From positions 89,802 through 153,801 of the forward strand of contig CALUUN010000034.1 in the NCBI GenBank assembly GCA_944323995.1: DNA of 64,000 bases, written 5' to 3'. The stretch comes from Candidatus Gastranaerophilales bacterium (GTDB lineage: Bacteria > Cyanobacteriota > Vampirovibrionia > Gastranaerophilales > Gastranaerophilaceae). Each line of letters starts with the position of its first letter. Positions within the stretch are counted from its first letter, which is position 1. Below are positions 1 to 9,481 of the stretch, one piece after another. The notes beneath the pieces are model-generated. The model was not told the DNA's origin. It saw nothing but the letters and a program-made list of their open reading frames with translations, and did no database searches. Position numbers and translations under genes: made by a program.

Positions 1-440
1 TCAACGGTAGACACAGTGTCATTTTGATTTATCACAGGGATAACACCGAGCTCCAGAAGTTTATTCAAAGTTGTTCTCAAACTCAGATACCTTGTTCTGA
101 TGGAAAAATCGTCCTCTGTCAAAAGGATTTGTGCCGCAACAAGCCCGTAGGTATCAAAACCGTTTTCATATAAAGACATCAACTTTCCCTGCCCGATTGC
201 AGCGCAAGCCTGTTTAAGGGCGGTTCCTTCGGTACTTTCCAGTCCTAAACGTTTTTTGCCCAATCCTACGGCACCGGATGTTATTACAATAACCTCTTTG
301 CCTGATTTTACAAGTGCGGCGATGTCTTCTATGAACGAAAATATTCGCGGAAGCGAAACATTTCCGTCACTGTTTCTCAAAATATTAGTTCCGAGTTTTA
401 TAACTATACGTTTTGCTTTAATAAATTCTTTTCTGTCCAT
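1..440 (-). CDS. proB: Glutamate 5-kinase (partial, C-terminus beyond window)
   Basis: First enzyme of proline synthesis, phosphorylating glutamate to gamma-glutamyl phosphate in the cytoplasm. Reading the minus strand from the ATG at 440 gives an N-terminus with the amino-acid kinase pattern IVIKLGTNIL, then VIVITSGAVGLGKKRLG and, near the window edge, VIPVINQNDTV, all typical of ProB. About 146 codons are visible; the rest of the kinase (and any PUA domain) lies off the left edge. It is divergent from alr. A TATACT hexamer ends 6 bases before the ATG and no Shine-Dalgarno sequence is visible, so the mRNA may be leaderless. proC, the last gene of the same pathway, is at 16164-16970. Confidence 0.9.
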   Translation of the reverse strand, partial: MDRKEFIKAKRIVIKLGTNILRNSDGNVSLPRIFSFIEDIAALVKSGKEVIVITSGAVGLGKKRLGLESTEGTALKQACAAIGQGKLMSLYENGFDTYGLVAAQILLTEDDFSIRTRYLSLRTTLNKLLELGVIPVINQNDTVSTV

Positions 441-446
441 AATTTG

Positions 447-494
447 AGTATAACAAAAAAACAGATATACATACAATAATTTTTGTCCTATAAT
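447..494. promoter_or_regulatory. Divergent leaderless-type promoters of proB and alr
   Basis: On the minus strand TATACT (452-447) is followed by 6 bases and the proB ATG at 440. On the plus strand TATAAT (489-494) is followed by 6 bases and the alr ATG at 501. Transcription would start at or next to each ATG. No ribosome-binding site is present on either side. The -35 boxes are not obvious. Confidence 0.65.
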
Positions 495-500
495 CGTTTT

Positions 501-1622
501 ATGAAAAATGTCAGACAAACAAACGTAAATACACACAGAGATGCCTGGGTTGAAATAAATATGGCAAACCTTGAGCATAATATTTCCGAGATAAAAAAAT
601 ATGTGCCCTGCGGAGTAAAACTGCTTGGAGTTGTAAAGGCCGATGCATACGGCCACGGCGCGGTCATGCTTGCGCCGACAATTCTTGCACACGGGTTTGA
701 TATGCTCGGAGTGGCATCAATTGATGAAGGTGTTGATTTGCGTAATGCAAAAATTACCTGCGACATTCTTGTTCTTGGCGCAGTACCTGTCTGGGCGGTA
801 GAAAGCGCCGTCAAAGAAAATTTGAGTATCTCAATATTTTCAAAAGGTCATATAGAAGCCTGCCGCAAAGCCTTTGAAAGGACGGGGATAAGACCGAAAG
901 TTCACATAAAACTTGATACCGGAATGAACAGAATAGGTGTCGAACAAGAAGATGCGGTTGATTTCATAAAAGAAGTTCAGAGTCTTGATTTTATTGATTT
1001 GCAGGGAATATTTACCCATCTTGCAATGGCTGAAAGCATTGAAGAAACCAAAAAACAGGTTGACAAATGGAGTAACATAATTTCGCAAATTCATACGGAA
1101 GGTCTGTTATTACATGTTCAAAACACTGCCGGCACAATGAGTTATGATTTGCCTGATACAAATATGCGGCGTGTCGGAATTGCGCTTTACGGACTGGCGC
1201 CGGATTATCCGCCGTGCATAAAAAACAAGCCTGATTTAAAACCGCTTATTTCTTTAAAAGGCAGGATTGTTAATATACATACAGCAAAAGACGGTGAAGG
1301 CGTAAGCTATTCATATACCTACAGAGCACATGGCGACCGTGTTATTGCGACTTTGCCGGTCGGATATGCAGACGGAGTACCAAGAGCTCTGTCAAACAAA
1401 ATATACGGGGTTTTGAACGGCAAAAAAGTTCCGCAGGTCGGAAATATTACCATGGATCAAATGATGTTTGACATAACCGGTGTTGAGGCCGGATTAGGCG
1501 ATATAATTACTTTGCTGGATGAAGAAAATTCAATTGATGAGTGGGCAAAAATGCTCGGCACAATAAACTATGAGCTGACCTGCCGCCTGAAAGTAAGATT
1601 GCCCAGAGTTTATACGAGGTAA
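501..1622 (+). CDS. alr: Alanine racemase
   Basis: PLP-dependent racemase making D-alanine for peptidoglycan. The N-terminal barrel carries the PLP-lysine motif VVKADAYGHGA at about residue 40-50. KLDTGMNRIG, the YGLAP motif and the C-terminal domain VGNITMDQMMFDI follow. Length (about 373 aa) is normal. An in-frame TTG at 483 would add six residues, but it lies upstream of or inside the TATAAT box at 489-494, so the ATG at 501 is the start and translation is probably leaderless. lpd follows after 2 bases, so the two are likely co-transcribed. Confidence 0.95.
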   Translation: MKNVRQTNVNTHRDAWVEINMANLEHNISEIKKYVPCGVKLLGVVKADAYGHGAVMLAPTILAHGFDMLGVASIDEGVDLRNAKITCDILVLGAVPVWAVESAVKENLSISIFSKGHIEACRKAFERTGIRPKVHIKLDTGMNRIGVEQEDAVDFIKEVQSLDFIDLQGIFTHLAMAESIEETKKQVDKWSNIISQIHTEGLLLHVQNTAGTMSYDLPDTNMRRVGIALYGLAPDYPPCIKNKPDLKPLISLKGRIVNIHTAKDGEGVSYSYTYRAHGDRVIATLPVGYADGVPRALSNKIYGVLNGKKVPQVGNITMDQMMFDITGVEAGLGDIITLLDEENSIDEWAKMLGTINYELTCRLKVRLPRVYTR

Positions 1623-1624
1623 AT

Positions 1625-2878
1625 ATGGAAAAAGAATTTGATTTCGGGATTATAGGATCGGGGCCTGCGGGTTATACTGCAGCACTGAGTGCAGCGTCTG
1701 CGGGTAAAAAAGTTGTTTTGTTTGAGAAGGATTCTGTCGGAGGAATATGTCTGAACCGCGGCTGCATTCCGACAAAAACAATGCTGCATTCGGCAGAAAT
1801 TTATGAATATTTGAATAATTCTCTTGATTTAGGGATTTGCGTTGATAACTGCAAAGTTGATTTTTCCAAAATTGCGGAAAGAAAGCGTGCTGTAGTTGAA
1901 AAATTGCGCAGCGGACTTGAAAGATCTTTTAAAAACGCCGGAATAGTAACAATTCAAGCCCAAGCCCGAATTATTAACAAAAATACAATAGAAGCCGGCG
2001 GTGAAAAATATTCCTGCGGACAAATTATTGCCGCTCCCGGCTCAAGTCCGAGAGTGATTAAAGGCATGGAATATGACCACAAATTTATTCTTTCGTCAGA
2101 TGATGTTTTGAATTTTGAAACACTGCCTGAATCCATTGTCATAATCGGTTCCGGCGCTATCGGAATTGAATTTTCGAGAATTTTGTCGGCATTCAATGTC
2201 CAAGTTACCATTGTAGAAATTGCGGAAAACCTTCTTCCGCTTGCGGATTTTGAAATTTCCAAACGTGTTGAAAGAATTTTTAAATCCAAAAATATAAATT
2301 TTTATACCGGAACTTCGGTCGAAAAAATCGAAAAAACGGATAAAGGTGTGCAAATTCTTCTTTCAAACGGCCAAACACTGAACGCTGATTGTACGCTTCT
2401 TGCGGTCGGCAGAGTTCCCAATAAAATTGAAAACATTGAAGGCGTTACCTCTATCGGTGATGCGGCAGGCTCAATTCAGCTTGCACATTTTGCAAGCAAA
2501 CAGGCGCTGGAAAAGGTTGTTCAGATTCCTTTTGATGAAACCCTTGTGCCGTCAGTGGTTTACGGCAGCCCCGAAATCGCTTGGATCGGCAAGCGCGAGC
2601 AGGATCTGGAGCCGGGAACTTACCAGAAAGCAATGATCCCGATTTCCGCACTGGCAAAATCTCAATGCGACAACGCGCTTGACGGTATGATGAAAATTCT
2701 TGTCCGCGATGACAGAATTATAGGCGCACATATTGTGTCTAAAGAGGCCTCCTCGCTTATTCAGCAGATTGTTATTGCAATGCAGGCAAATGTTTCTGTT
2801 GAACGTTTGAAGGCCGTATGTTTTGCGCATCCGACGTATTCTGAAGGAATTTTTGAATGTCTTATGAGGTTAAAATAA
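1625..2878 (+). CDS. lpdA: Dihydrolipoyl dehydrogenase (E3)
   Basis: FAD-dependent disulfide oxidoreductase that reoxidises the dihydrolipoyl groups of 2-oxoacid dehydrogenases or the glycine cleavage system. The N-terminal FAD motif is IIGSGPAGYTAALSA; the redox disulfide is in GGICLNRGCIPTK; a second Rossmann motif, IVIIGSGAIGIEF, binds NAD; and the C-terminal active-site His-Glu pair is in HPTYSE. At 417 aa it is about 50 residues shorter than usual, most visibly between the NAD domain and the dimerisation domain. lipA overlaps its stop codon, which puts a lipoate-using enzyme and lipoate synthesis in one operon. Confidence 0.92.
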   Translation: MEKEFDFGIIGSGPAGYTAALSAASAGKKVVLFEKDSVGGICLNRGCIPTKTMLHSAEIYEYLNNSLDLGICVDNCKVDFSKIAERKRAVVEKLRSGLERSFKNAGIVTIQAQARIINKNTIEAGGEKYSCGQIIAAPGSSPRVIKGMEYDHKFILSSDDVLNFETLPESIVIIGSGAIGIEFSRILSAFNVQVTIVEIAENLLPLADFEISKRVERIFKSKNINFYTGTSVEKIEKTDKGVQILLSNGQTLNADCTLLAVGRVPNKIENIEGVTSIGDAAGSIQLAHFASKQALEKVVQIPFDETLVPSVVYGSPEIAWIGKREQDLEPGTYQKAMIPISALAKSQCDNALDGMMKILVRDDRIIGAHIVSKEASSLIQQIVIAMQANVSVERLKAVCFAHPTYSEGIFECLMRLK

Positions 2879-3720
2879 TGCGTCAGAGGCTTCCTGAATT
2901 TTTAAAACGACCGATTATTGATACTGACAAAACCAGAACCGTCCGAAAGATTTTGAAAACCAAATGTCTTAACACGGTTTGCGAAAATGCACGCTGCCCC
3001 AATAAAAATGAGTGTTATACAAAAAACACCGCAACTTTTTTGATTATGGGAAACAACTGCACCAGAAACTGCCGCTACTGCAATATCTCTTGCGCAAAAC
3101 CGGAGCCTCTTGATTTGAATGAACCTTTGCATATTGCACAGGCCGTATGTGATCTCGGACTTAAATATGCCGTGATAACTTCTGTTACCCGCGACGATTT
3201 GCCCGACGGCGGCGCAGAGCATTTTGCAAACTGTATTTATGAAATAAGAAAATTATGCCCCGATACAAAAATCGAAATCCTCACCCCCGATTTCAAAGGC
3301 GATAAACATGCACTTGACATAATTATTCAGGCAAAACCGGATGTCTTTAACCACAATATTGAAACCGTAAAAGAACTATTCAAAACTGCACGCCCGCAGG
3401 GAAACTATCTGCGCTCGCTTGAGGTTCTTAAATATGTAAAAGAAAAAGGAAAAATCATCACAAAATCAGGACTTATGATAGGTCTTGGCGAAACACTTGA
3501 ACAAATTGAATCAACCTTAAACGACCTTCATAATACAGGTTGTGATATCGTGACAATCGGCCAGTATATTCAACCTTCCAAAAATCATCTTGATGTCGCA
3601 AAATATTATTCTCCGGAAGAATACGAAACCTTAAAACTGCTCGCTAAAAAGGCGGGTATTTGCCATTATCAAATAGGGCCGCTTGTCAGAAGTTCCTACA
3701 GAGCAGGTGAACTACTTTGA
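2878..3720 (+). CDS. lipA: Lipoyl synthase
   Basis: Radical SAM enzyme inserting two sulfurs into octanoyl groups to make lipoate. The auxiliary-cluster cysteines are in CENARCPNKNEC, the SAM cluster in CTRNCRYC (CX3CX2C), and the C-terminal RSSY motif that ligates the auxiliary cluster is present (VRSSYRAGE). About 280 aa, normal. The ATG at 2878 overlaps the lpd stop (TAATG) and follows an AGGTT-type ribosome-binding site; an in-frame ATG at 2857 lies inside lpd and is less likely. The stop overlaps the end of a small gene on the other strand. Confidence 0.95.
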   Translation: MRQRLPEFLKRPIIDTDKTRTVRKILKTKCLNTVCENARCPNKNECYTKNTATFLIMGNNCTRNCRYCNISCAKPEPLDLNEPLHIAQAVCDLGLKYAVITSVTRDDLPDGGAEHFANCIYEIRKLCPDTKIEILTPDFKGDKHALDIIIQAKPDVFNHNIETVKELFKTARPQGNYLRSLEVLKYVKEKGKIITKSGLMIGLGETLEQIESTLNDLHNTGCDIVTIGQYIQPSKNHLDVAKYYSPEEYETLKLLAKKAGICHYQIGPLVRSSYRAGELL

Positions 3721-3927
3721 TTTTTTTTCGACTATTTTAAATTCGTAGCCCAGATAATCCAGCAGTTCCTGAACAAGTCTGAATCTTATGCTGCCCGAGA
3801 GAAACATCTTGGAAAGATTGCTCGGGAAGGGCACATTGCGGCCTTCGGCTTTCATCTTTCTCAAAACTTTGCTCATTGATTTGCCGTTTCTTACAAGTAT
3901 TACTTTTATTTCTTCGTATATATTCAT
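3712..3927 (-). CDS. Small helix-turn-helix-like protein, unknown
   Basis: A 71-residue basic protein convergent with lipA, overlapping its stop codon. The sequence NGKSMSKVLRKMKAEGR, then LSKMFLSGSIRFRLVQELLDYLGYEFKIV, has the spacing and final DYLGYE pattern of XRE/lambda-repressor-like small regulators, so DNA binding is plausible but not proven. The ATG at 3927 is preceded directly by another ATG at 3930; either could be used. Upstream (3931-3990) is very AT-rich with no clear ribosome-binding site. No function can be assigned. Confidence 0.6.
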   Translation of the reverse strand: MNIYEEIKVILVRNGKSMSKVLRKMKAEGRNVPFPSNLSKMFLSGSIRFRLVQELLDYLGYEFKIVEKKSK

Positions 3928-4115
3928 CATAATATTTATATTATTTTATCTTTTGGGGAATTACAAAAATCACAACCTTGTTATTAGTTAGAATAATTAT
4001 TATATTATGTATAATAATAAAAATTAAGCATAAGTCAGTCTTATGTTACTCTTGTGGAGAAAAATTTTTTATGATAGCATTGAATTTGTACAAAAGATTA
4101 AAAGAGGAAATTATT

Positions 4116-4775
4116 ATGCAGGCTCGCAGAGCAGCCAGAGAATTGGCTTTTATATTATTTTCACAATTTGACAAAAAAATAACCAATTATTCCGGAACGG
4201 ATTTGGAAAACATAATTTTGAAATCGGTAAGAATATTAACAGGCAACGCAGGCGATGAATTAAAAACAGCCGTCGGAGCGCTTATTGATATGAAAAACCG
4301 CATAGATGACTATGAAGCGGAACATGAAATTAATTTAAACAGACCCCTGGAAGCCGCAAATCTTCCGGTTCCTCTTCCGATGACATCGGATATGACAGGC
4401 AGAATTGATGAGATGATTGATATTGCCGAAAAAGCGCTTCTTGCGCTTGAAATTGCGGAGTTTACCACACTTGATTCACAACATGAAGTAAAAAATTATG
4501 CAATAAAAATTGCGGAATTTTTCCAGAAAAACCATGAAGAAGTTGACAAACTTATCCAGAAATATTCAAAAGGCTGGGATATCGACAGGCTTGTCAAAAT
4601 GGATAAAGATATTTTGCGCATTGCAATAGTGGAACTTTTGTATATGAAAGATGCGCCTATGAAAGTTGTTATTGATGAAGCGATTGAACTTGCAAAAAAA
4701 TATTCAACCGACGACAGTGCGGCATTCATAAACGGCATTCTTGCAAAAGTTATTATAGATAACGGATTGAGTTAA
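4116..4775 (+). CDS. nusB: Transcription antitermination factor NusB
   Basis: All-helical RNA-binding protein that works with NusE in rRNA antitermination. The N-terminus MQARRAARELAFILFSQFD and the C-terminus VKMDKDILRIAIVELLYMKDAP followed by VVIDEAIELAKKYSTDDSAAFINGIL are diagnostic. The protein (219 aa) is longer than the usual 140-160 because of an insertion of about 60 residues (roughly 60-130) between the two conserved halves. The ATG at 4116 has an AGAGGAAA ribosome-binding site; the longer open frame starting at 3978 is not needed. ftsY begins in the overlapping stop codon. Confidence 0.9.
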   Translation: MQARRAARELAFILFSQFDKKITNYSGTDLENIILKSVRILTGNAGDELKTAVGALIDMKNRIDDYEAEHEINLNRPLEAANLPVPLPMTSDMTGRIDEMIDIAEKALLALEIAEFTTLDSQHEVKNYAIKIAEFFQKNHEEVDKLIQKYSKGWDIDRLVKMDKDILRIAIVELLYMKDAPMKVVIDEAIELAKKYSTDDSAAFINGILAKVIIDNGLS

Positions 4776-5689
4776 TGTTCAAATTTTTTTCAGACAGTTT
4801 TGAAAATTTTAAAAAAAAGGTTTCGAATACAGCCTCGGCACTTGTCGGTAATGTTGTTGAGGCAGCGGGTGATGAAGAAAACTTTTCCGAATTTGTTCTT
4901 GATGATATGGAAGATGTTCTGATAGGAGCGGATCTCGGCGTAAACTACGCCGCAGAACTTGTTGACAGACTCCGTAATCAAGACAAGATTAAGCCTTCCG
5001 ATGTAAAAAACTATCTTCAGGCAGAATTTGAAAAAGTTCTTACATCTGCCGGCAGAACAAATTTGAATTACAGAGAAAACGAACTTAATATCTATTTTAT
5101 AACAGGTGTGAACGGAGCCGGTAAAACAACCTTAATCGGCAAACTGGCCTACAGATTCAAATCCGAAGGCAAAAAGGTTTTAATCGCCGCAGGTGATACT
5201 TTCCGCGCGGCAGCCGAAGAACAGCTTGATATCTGGTCAAAACGTGCCGGCGCCGATATTGTACGACGTGACAAAGCCGATCCGGCATCGGTTGTCTACG
5301 AAGCAATTCAAAAAGCAAAAAACGAAAATTATAATGTTGTTCTGGTAGATACGGCAGGCAGACTGCAAAATAAATACAATCTTATGGAAGAGTTATCCAA
5401 GATTAAATCCGTAATTGATAAAAATGCACCCGAAAACTTGCGTGAATGTATGCTGGTTTTGGATGCAAATACCGGCCAGAACGGTTTGCAGCAGGCAAAA
5501 GTATTCACCGATGCGGTCAATATTACCTCTGTTGCTTTGACAAAACTCGACGGCTCAGCAAAAGGCGCAATTATTCTTGCTGTCGCAAAAGAAATGAAAC
5601 TTCCCGTCAAACTCGTTGGCATCGGTGAAAAAATGGAAGATTTAAAAGATTTTGATTCCGCTGAATTTATTCAGGCACTTTTTGAATAG
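4775..5689 (+). CDS. ftsY: Signal recognition particle receptor FtsY
   Basis: SRP GTPase that docks ribosome-nascent chain complexes at the inner membrane. A short N domain (about residues 1-95) is followed by the G domain: G1 GVNGAGKTTLIGKLA near residue 110, AAGDTFRAAAEEQL, DTAGR near 190, TKLDGSAKG near 255, and the closing GIGEKMEDLKDFD. At 304 aa it lacks the long acidic N-terminal A domain found in enterobacteria, which is common elsewhere. The ATG overlaps the nusB stop (TAATG), so the pair is translationally coupled. Confidence 0.95.
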   Translation: MFKFFSDSFENFKKKVSNTASALVGNVVEAAGDEENFSEFVLDDMEDVLIGADLGVNYAAELVDRLRNQDKIKPSDVKNYLQAEFEKVLTSAGRTNLNYRENELNIYFITGVNGAGKTTLIGKLAYRFKSEGKKVLIAAGDTFRAAAEEQLDIWSKRAGADIVRRDKADPASVVYEAIQKAKNENYNVVLVDTAGRLQNKYNLMEELSKIKSVIDKNAPENLRECMLVLDANTGQNGLQQAKVFTDAVNITSVALTKLDGSAKGAIILAVAKEMKLPVKLVGIGEKMEDLKDFDSAEFIQALFE

Positions 5690-5844
5690 TTATTTTTGGG
5701 AGTTTTATATTTAATTTGTACGCCGGTTTTAATCCGCCGTATATTAAGTTTTGTAAAATAAATGGAGGAAAAAGTGCATTTTTATTAAAGAAAATTAAAA
5801 ATATACCGATAAAAATAATGTGAGTAAATAAAAGGAGTCTTGTG

Positions 5845-6240
5845 ATGGCAATTGAATTTAACGGAAAAGGAAATGTAAACAACTTTAGAATCGGCAAAGA
5901 GGTGCCGGGTGCAAAAGATGTTCAGAAGGAAGAAAAGGTAGAGGAACAAAAACAGGTAGCGGACAACAAGTTTGTCAAAGACTTAGGCGAAGATTTGCTG
6001 ACCTCAACAGCTGCAAGCGCTTACGGAATTAACTTTGCAAAACCTGCCGGAGTCAAAATTGACAAAGCATTCTGGGGCGATGCGCTCAAAGGTTTGAATC
6101 TGAAAGATACCGCCGTATCCGAAGATACTACAAAAGGTCTTGCGGATATTGACAACACATTTGCAATCCTTGATATGGAACGCAAAATGGCCTCATCCCC
6201 ATTTATTCAGGCACTTAATAAAGAATTCGGAATTTCATAA
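5845..6240 (+). CDS. Conserved-looking small protein, unknown
   Basis: A 131-residue protein, charged in its first third (KEEKVEEQKQVADNK) and with a folded-looking second half ending in ALNKEFGIS. No signal peptide, membrane segment or known motif is visible. An AAAGGAG ribosome-binding site lies 7 bases before the ATG at 5845 (a GTG directly before it is in frame). It is followed by a strong terminator, so it forms its own transcription unit. Codon use matches the neighbouring core genes, so it is likely a real lineage-specific gene. Confidence 0.65.
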   Translation: MAIEFNGKGNVNNFRIGKEVPGAKDVQKEEKVEEQKQVADNKFVKDLGEDLLTSTAASAYGINFAKPAGVKIDKAFWGDALKGLNLKDTAVSEDTTKGLADIDNTFAILDMERKMASSPFIQALNKEFGIS

Positions 6241-6305
6241 GACTTATAAATCACATTTACTCGTCTGAGGCAAAATGCCAAAGACAATTACTCACACAAA
6301 TTTTT

Positions 6306-6333
6306 AAAGGCTGACGACAATCAGCCTTTTTGT
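6306..6333 (+). terminator. Rho-independent terminator after the 5845-6240 gene
   Basis: Stem AAAGGCTGA / TCAGCCTTT with a 6-base loop and a downstream T-run. Confidence 0.85.
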
Positions 6334-6367
6334 TATAAAAGATGAATTTGCGGCAAATTTACGCAAT

Positions 6368-6393
6368 AAAAAAGTCCCGAAAGGGACTTTTTT
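6368..6393 (-). terminator. Rho-independent terminator of the dnaG-rpoD operon
   Basis: Stem AAAGTCCC / GGGACTTT around a GAAA (minus strand TTTC) loop, flanked by runs of six A/T on both sides, so it could act in both directions. Its T-run overlaps the rpoD stop codon at 6392-6394. Confidence 0.85.
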
Positions 6394-7498
6394 ATGATTC
6401 TACATATTCTCTCAAGCGTTTTGATCTGTTGGGGTGACGGAGTTTTCTTAACGCTTTGGCTTCAATTTGTCTGATACGCTCGCGCGTTACACCGAACAAT
6501 TGTCCTACTTCTTCAAGAGTTCTTTGACGGCCGTCATCCATGCCGAAACGCAGTCTTAAAACGTCGCGTTCTCTCGGGGAAAGCGTGCATAAAACTTCTG
6601 CAAGATCTTCTCTCAAAAGTTCGGATGCAACTGTTTTAATCGGGGCGTCAGCTTCTTTATCTTCAATAAAATCACCCAGTCTGGAATCTTCTTCTTTACC
6701 TATTGGAGTTTCCAGAGATAAAGGTTCCTGAGCAATTTTGATAATTTCACGAAGTTTCGGAATAGAAACATTCATTTCAATCGCAAGTTCATCTTCGGTC
6801 GGTTTTCTTGAAAGTTCCTGAGCCAGACGGCGGGTAACTTTTTTCAATTTATTAATTGTTTCAACCATGTGAACCGGAATACGGATTGTTCTTGCCTGAT
6901 CGGCGATTGCGCGTGTGATTGCCTGTCTTATCCACCATGTTGCATAAGTTGAAAATTTAAACCCGCGTTCATGGTCAAATTTTTCAGCAGCACGGATTAA
7001 ACCGAGGTTTCCCTCCTGAATTAAATCCAAAAACAACATTCCGCGGCCTACGTATTTTTTTGCGATACTTACAACAAGACGCAAATTTGCCTGCACGAGT
7101 TTTCTTTTTGCAATAGCACCCGGTGTGCCGCCTTGAAGAATTTTTCTTGCTAGTTCTATTTCTTCTTTTGCAGACAGCAGTTTTATTCTTCCGATTTCTC
7201 TTAAATACAATCTTACCGGATCATCGACCGCAATACCTTTCGGTAATTCAAAATCCGAATCATCCGGATCTTCTTCGTCAGAACCTGACATCATATATAT
7301 ATCATCCAGATTCATTTTGTTGCCGATTTTGGAGGTTACAATATCTTCAATATTATCGGTGCTTATGTCCATATTCATGTAGTTTACGCTATCATTTTCG
7401 GACTCTAAAACTGCATCCTCATCCAAATCATGTAAATCCAGGGTTTCATCTTCCATAACACTTACAACTGAGGAACTGGGTTGTCTTTTTTTAGTCAT
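6392..7498 (-). CDS. rpoD: Primary RNA polymerase sigma factor (sigma-70/SigA type)
   Basis: Housekeeping sigma factor. An acidic N-terminal stretch of about 85 residues precedes region 1.2 ([21 protein letters not shown]). Region 2 includes [32 protein letters not shown] (-10 recognition), and region 4 holds [30 protein letters not shown] (-35 recognition helix). At 368 aa it is compact, like SigA of Gram-positives and cyanobacteria, without the large non-conserved insert of enterobacterial RpoD. It overlaps the end of dnaG by 8 bases and is transcribed with it, a widespread macromolecular-synthesis arrangement. Confidence 0.95.
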   Translation of the reverse strand: MTKKRQPSSSVVSVMEDETLDLHDLDEDAVLESENDSVNYMNMDISTDNIEDIVTSKIGNKMNLDDIYMMSGSDEEDPDDSDFELPKGIAVDDPVRLYLREIGRIKLLSAKEEIELARKILQGGTPGAIAKRKLVQANLRLVVSIAKKYVGRGMLFLDLIQEGNLGLIRAAEKFDHERGFKFSTYATWWIRQAITRAIADQARTIRIPVHMVETINKLKKVTRRLAQELSRKPTEDELAIEMNVSIPKLREIIKIAQEPLSLETPIGKEEDSRLGDFIEDKEADAPIKTVASELLREDLAEVLCTLSPRERDVLRLRFGMDDGRQRTLEEVGQLFGVTRERIRQIEAKALRKLRHPNRSKRLREYVES

Positions 7499-9368
7499 TA
7501 ATTTTTCTCCGATTATTTATTTTATCTCTTAATTGCATTTGAATTTTCAGGGCTTCTGTATCATCGTCATTTACATTTTTATATAAATTCCGCATTTGTT
7601 CTTTTTCTTTTTCCCGCTGACATTGATTTATTTTGTTAATATTTTCTTTGATTATATTTTCAAAGTCCTTCGGGCTTAAATTTTTATAACTTTCGGAAAT
7701 ACTTGCCAAATCCGTTACAATTGCCTGCAGCTCAGGATTTTGAATAAATTCCGTATATAAATGTTCAATTAATTCCTTTACATTATTTACGGTACATATC
7801 AATTTGTCAATTGTAGATTTTACAATTATTAACGTTTTATCTTCAAATGCCGTATCGCCTATTATAGCCTTGATTTGCTCAAAACTTAAAGGGCTTTCTG
7901 GTACTAAAAAAACGCTCAACAAATTTTTTTGCGCTTTTTGTAATACAGATATGTTTTTTGTTACATTCTTAACAAAAATTTCCGAAGCGGCATCAGCCTG
8001 CGAAAACGAATTAACTTCTCTTTCAAGAACATTTCCGTCAATATTAAGCGCCTGTGCAACCATTTCAGTGTATTCTGAACGGACGATTTTATTCCCGATT
8101 TCTCTGAGAACCGGAATAATCTTTTTTACAAATCTGGCTTTTTCAGTCGGTGTTTTATAGTTTTCTTTATCTTTCAAAATATTATTAAGCTGAAAATCAA
8201 CCAGAAGCGGAGCGTGCTGAATATATTGTCTGTAGCTGTCAGCACCTACCGAACGAATAAATTCGTCAGGGTCTTTGCCTTCCGGAGGTGATATAACCCT
8301 TACTTCGCAGGCATATTTGTCGCTTGAGGTCGAAATATAGCTTTCGTCAAAGAGTTTGAGGTTGCCGACACCTTCAAAAACTTCTTTGATAATTTCCGCA
8401 CCGCGTTCGGTTGCTTTTTGTCCGGCTGAATCCGTATCAAACGAGAGATAAATTTTTCTTGATTTTGTATATCTTGAAAGAAGTTTGACATGCTCTTGAG
8501 TCAAAGCTGTTCCGCAGGATGCAACACAGTTTTCAATGCCGTGCGCCTGAGCGGATATTACGTCAAAATATCCCTCCATAAGTATTACGCTGTCCTGCTC
8601 TTTAATGGCTTCTTTTGCGGTATAGAGTCCGTAAAGAATTTTACTCTTGTTATAAATAAGCGAATCCGGTGAATTCAGATATTTCGGTGATTGGCCTTCT
8701 TCAATCGCTCTTGCGCCAAAGGCAACAAAATCCCCGAACTCATTTTGTATGGGAATTATAATCCTGCCTCTGAAACGGTCTATAAATCGGGTTTTTTGTC
8801 CTGCAATAACAAGTCCTGATTTTTCCAGAATATCATCCGAAAAATCTTTTTTTAATTCGTCATAAAGCGCCGTGTAGGTTTTGGGTGCAAATCCGAGATG
8901 AAATTTTTTGATAACATCTTTTGAAATTCCGCGTTTTGTAAGGTATTTTAAGACATTTTCAGTATCGGAATCCTGATTTTTTAACAATCTGTCAGTATAA
9001 AAATCAACTGCACGGGAATTGGCCTTGAGCATCTGTTCTTTAATATCTTTAGAACCTTCGCCGTGTCTGAGGTTTTTCGGCATTTCAAGCCCGAATTGCT
9101 GCGCCAGATCTTTTATCAAATCCATAAACTCAACGTTTTTGGTTTTCATGATAAAAGAAAGCGCATCTCCGCCTGCGCCGCAGCCGAAACACTTGTAAAT
9201 ACCCATCTGGGGATTTACCGAAAAAGAAGGTGTTTTTTCCTTATGAAAAGGACACAAACCCCAGTAATGGTTTCCGGATTTTTTGAGAACAACCTGCTCG
9301 GATACTACATCCACTATATCCAGCCGGTCTTTTATTTGCGAAATTAATTCTTCAAGTGTGTCTGCCAT
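7491..9368 (-). CDS. dnaG: DNA primase
   Basis: Makes RNA primers at the replication fork. The N-terminal CHC2 zinc finger is visible ([13 protein letters not shown], then [11 protein letters not shown]). The RNA polymerase core follows, then the Toprim domain with [10 protein letters not shown] and [11 protein letters not shown]. The C-terminal helicase-interaction region (from about residue 430) is poorly conserved, as usual. 625 aa. The minus-strand start at 9368 is preceded by TAAAAT ending 6 bases upstream with no clear ribosome-binding site. rpoD follows with overlap. Confidence 0.95.
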   Translation of the reverse strand: MADTLEELISQIKDRLDIVDVVSEQVVLKKSGNHYWGLCPFHKEKTPSFSVNPQMGIYKCFGCGAGGDALSFIMKTKNVEFMDLIKDLAQQFGLEMPKNLRHGEGSKDIKEQMLKANSRAVDFYTDRLLKNQDSDTENVLKYLTKRGISKDVIKKFHLGFAPKTYTALYDELKKDFSDDILEKSGLVIAGQKTRFIDRFRGRIIIPIQNEFGDFVAFGARAIEEGQSPKYLNSPDSLIYNKSKILYGLYTAKEAIKEQDSVILMEGYFDVISAQAHGIENCVASCGTALTQEHVKLLSRYTKSRKIYLSFDTDSAGQKATERGAEIIKEVFEGVGNLKLFDESYISTSSDKYACEVRVISPPEGKDPDEFIRSVGADSYRQYIQHAPLLVDFQLNNILKDKENYKTPTEKARFVKKIIPVLREIGNKIVRSEYTEMVAQALNIDGNVLEREVNSFSQADAASEIFVKNVTKNISVLQKAQKNLLSVFLVPESPLSFEQIKAIIGDTAFEDKTLIIVKSTIDKLICTVNNVKELIEHLYTEFIQNPELQAIVTDLASISESYKNLSPKDFENIIKENINKINQCQREKEKEQMRNLYKNVNDDDTEALKIQMQLRDKINNRRKIND

Positions 9369-9374
9369 ACTTCC

Positions 9375-9380
9375 ATTTTA
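9375..9380 (-). promoter_or_regulatory. -10 box of dnaG-rpoD, leaderless geometry
   Basis: TAAAAT on the minus strand, 6 bases before the dnaG ATG at 9368. Confidence 0.5.
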
Positions 9381-9481
9381 GCATTAATATTTTTTTTAGT
9401 AAAATTATACCCGCATGGGTAATATTCATATTCCGAAAAAATTTGTAAAATTTAATTAATGAAGTTACAAATCGGGTAATA

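Noticed and set aside
483..500. TTG start adding six residues to alanine racemase
   Set aside because: It overlaps the TATAAT -10 box, so it would not be transcribed; ATG 501 is used.
3978..4115. N-terminal extension of NusB
   Set aside because: The extension is low-complexity AT-rich sequence; the NusB family start and a ribosome-binding site are at 4116.
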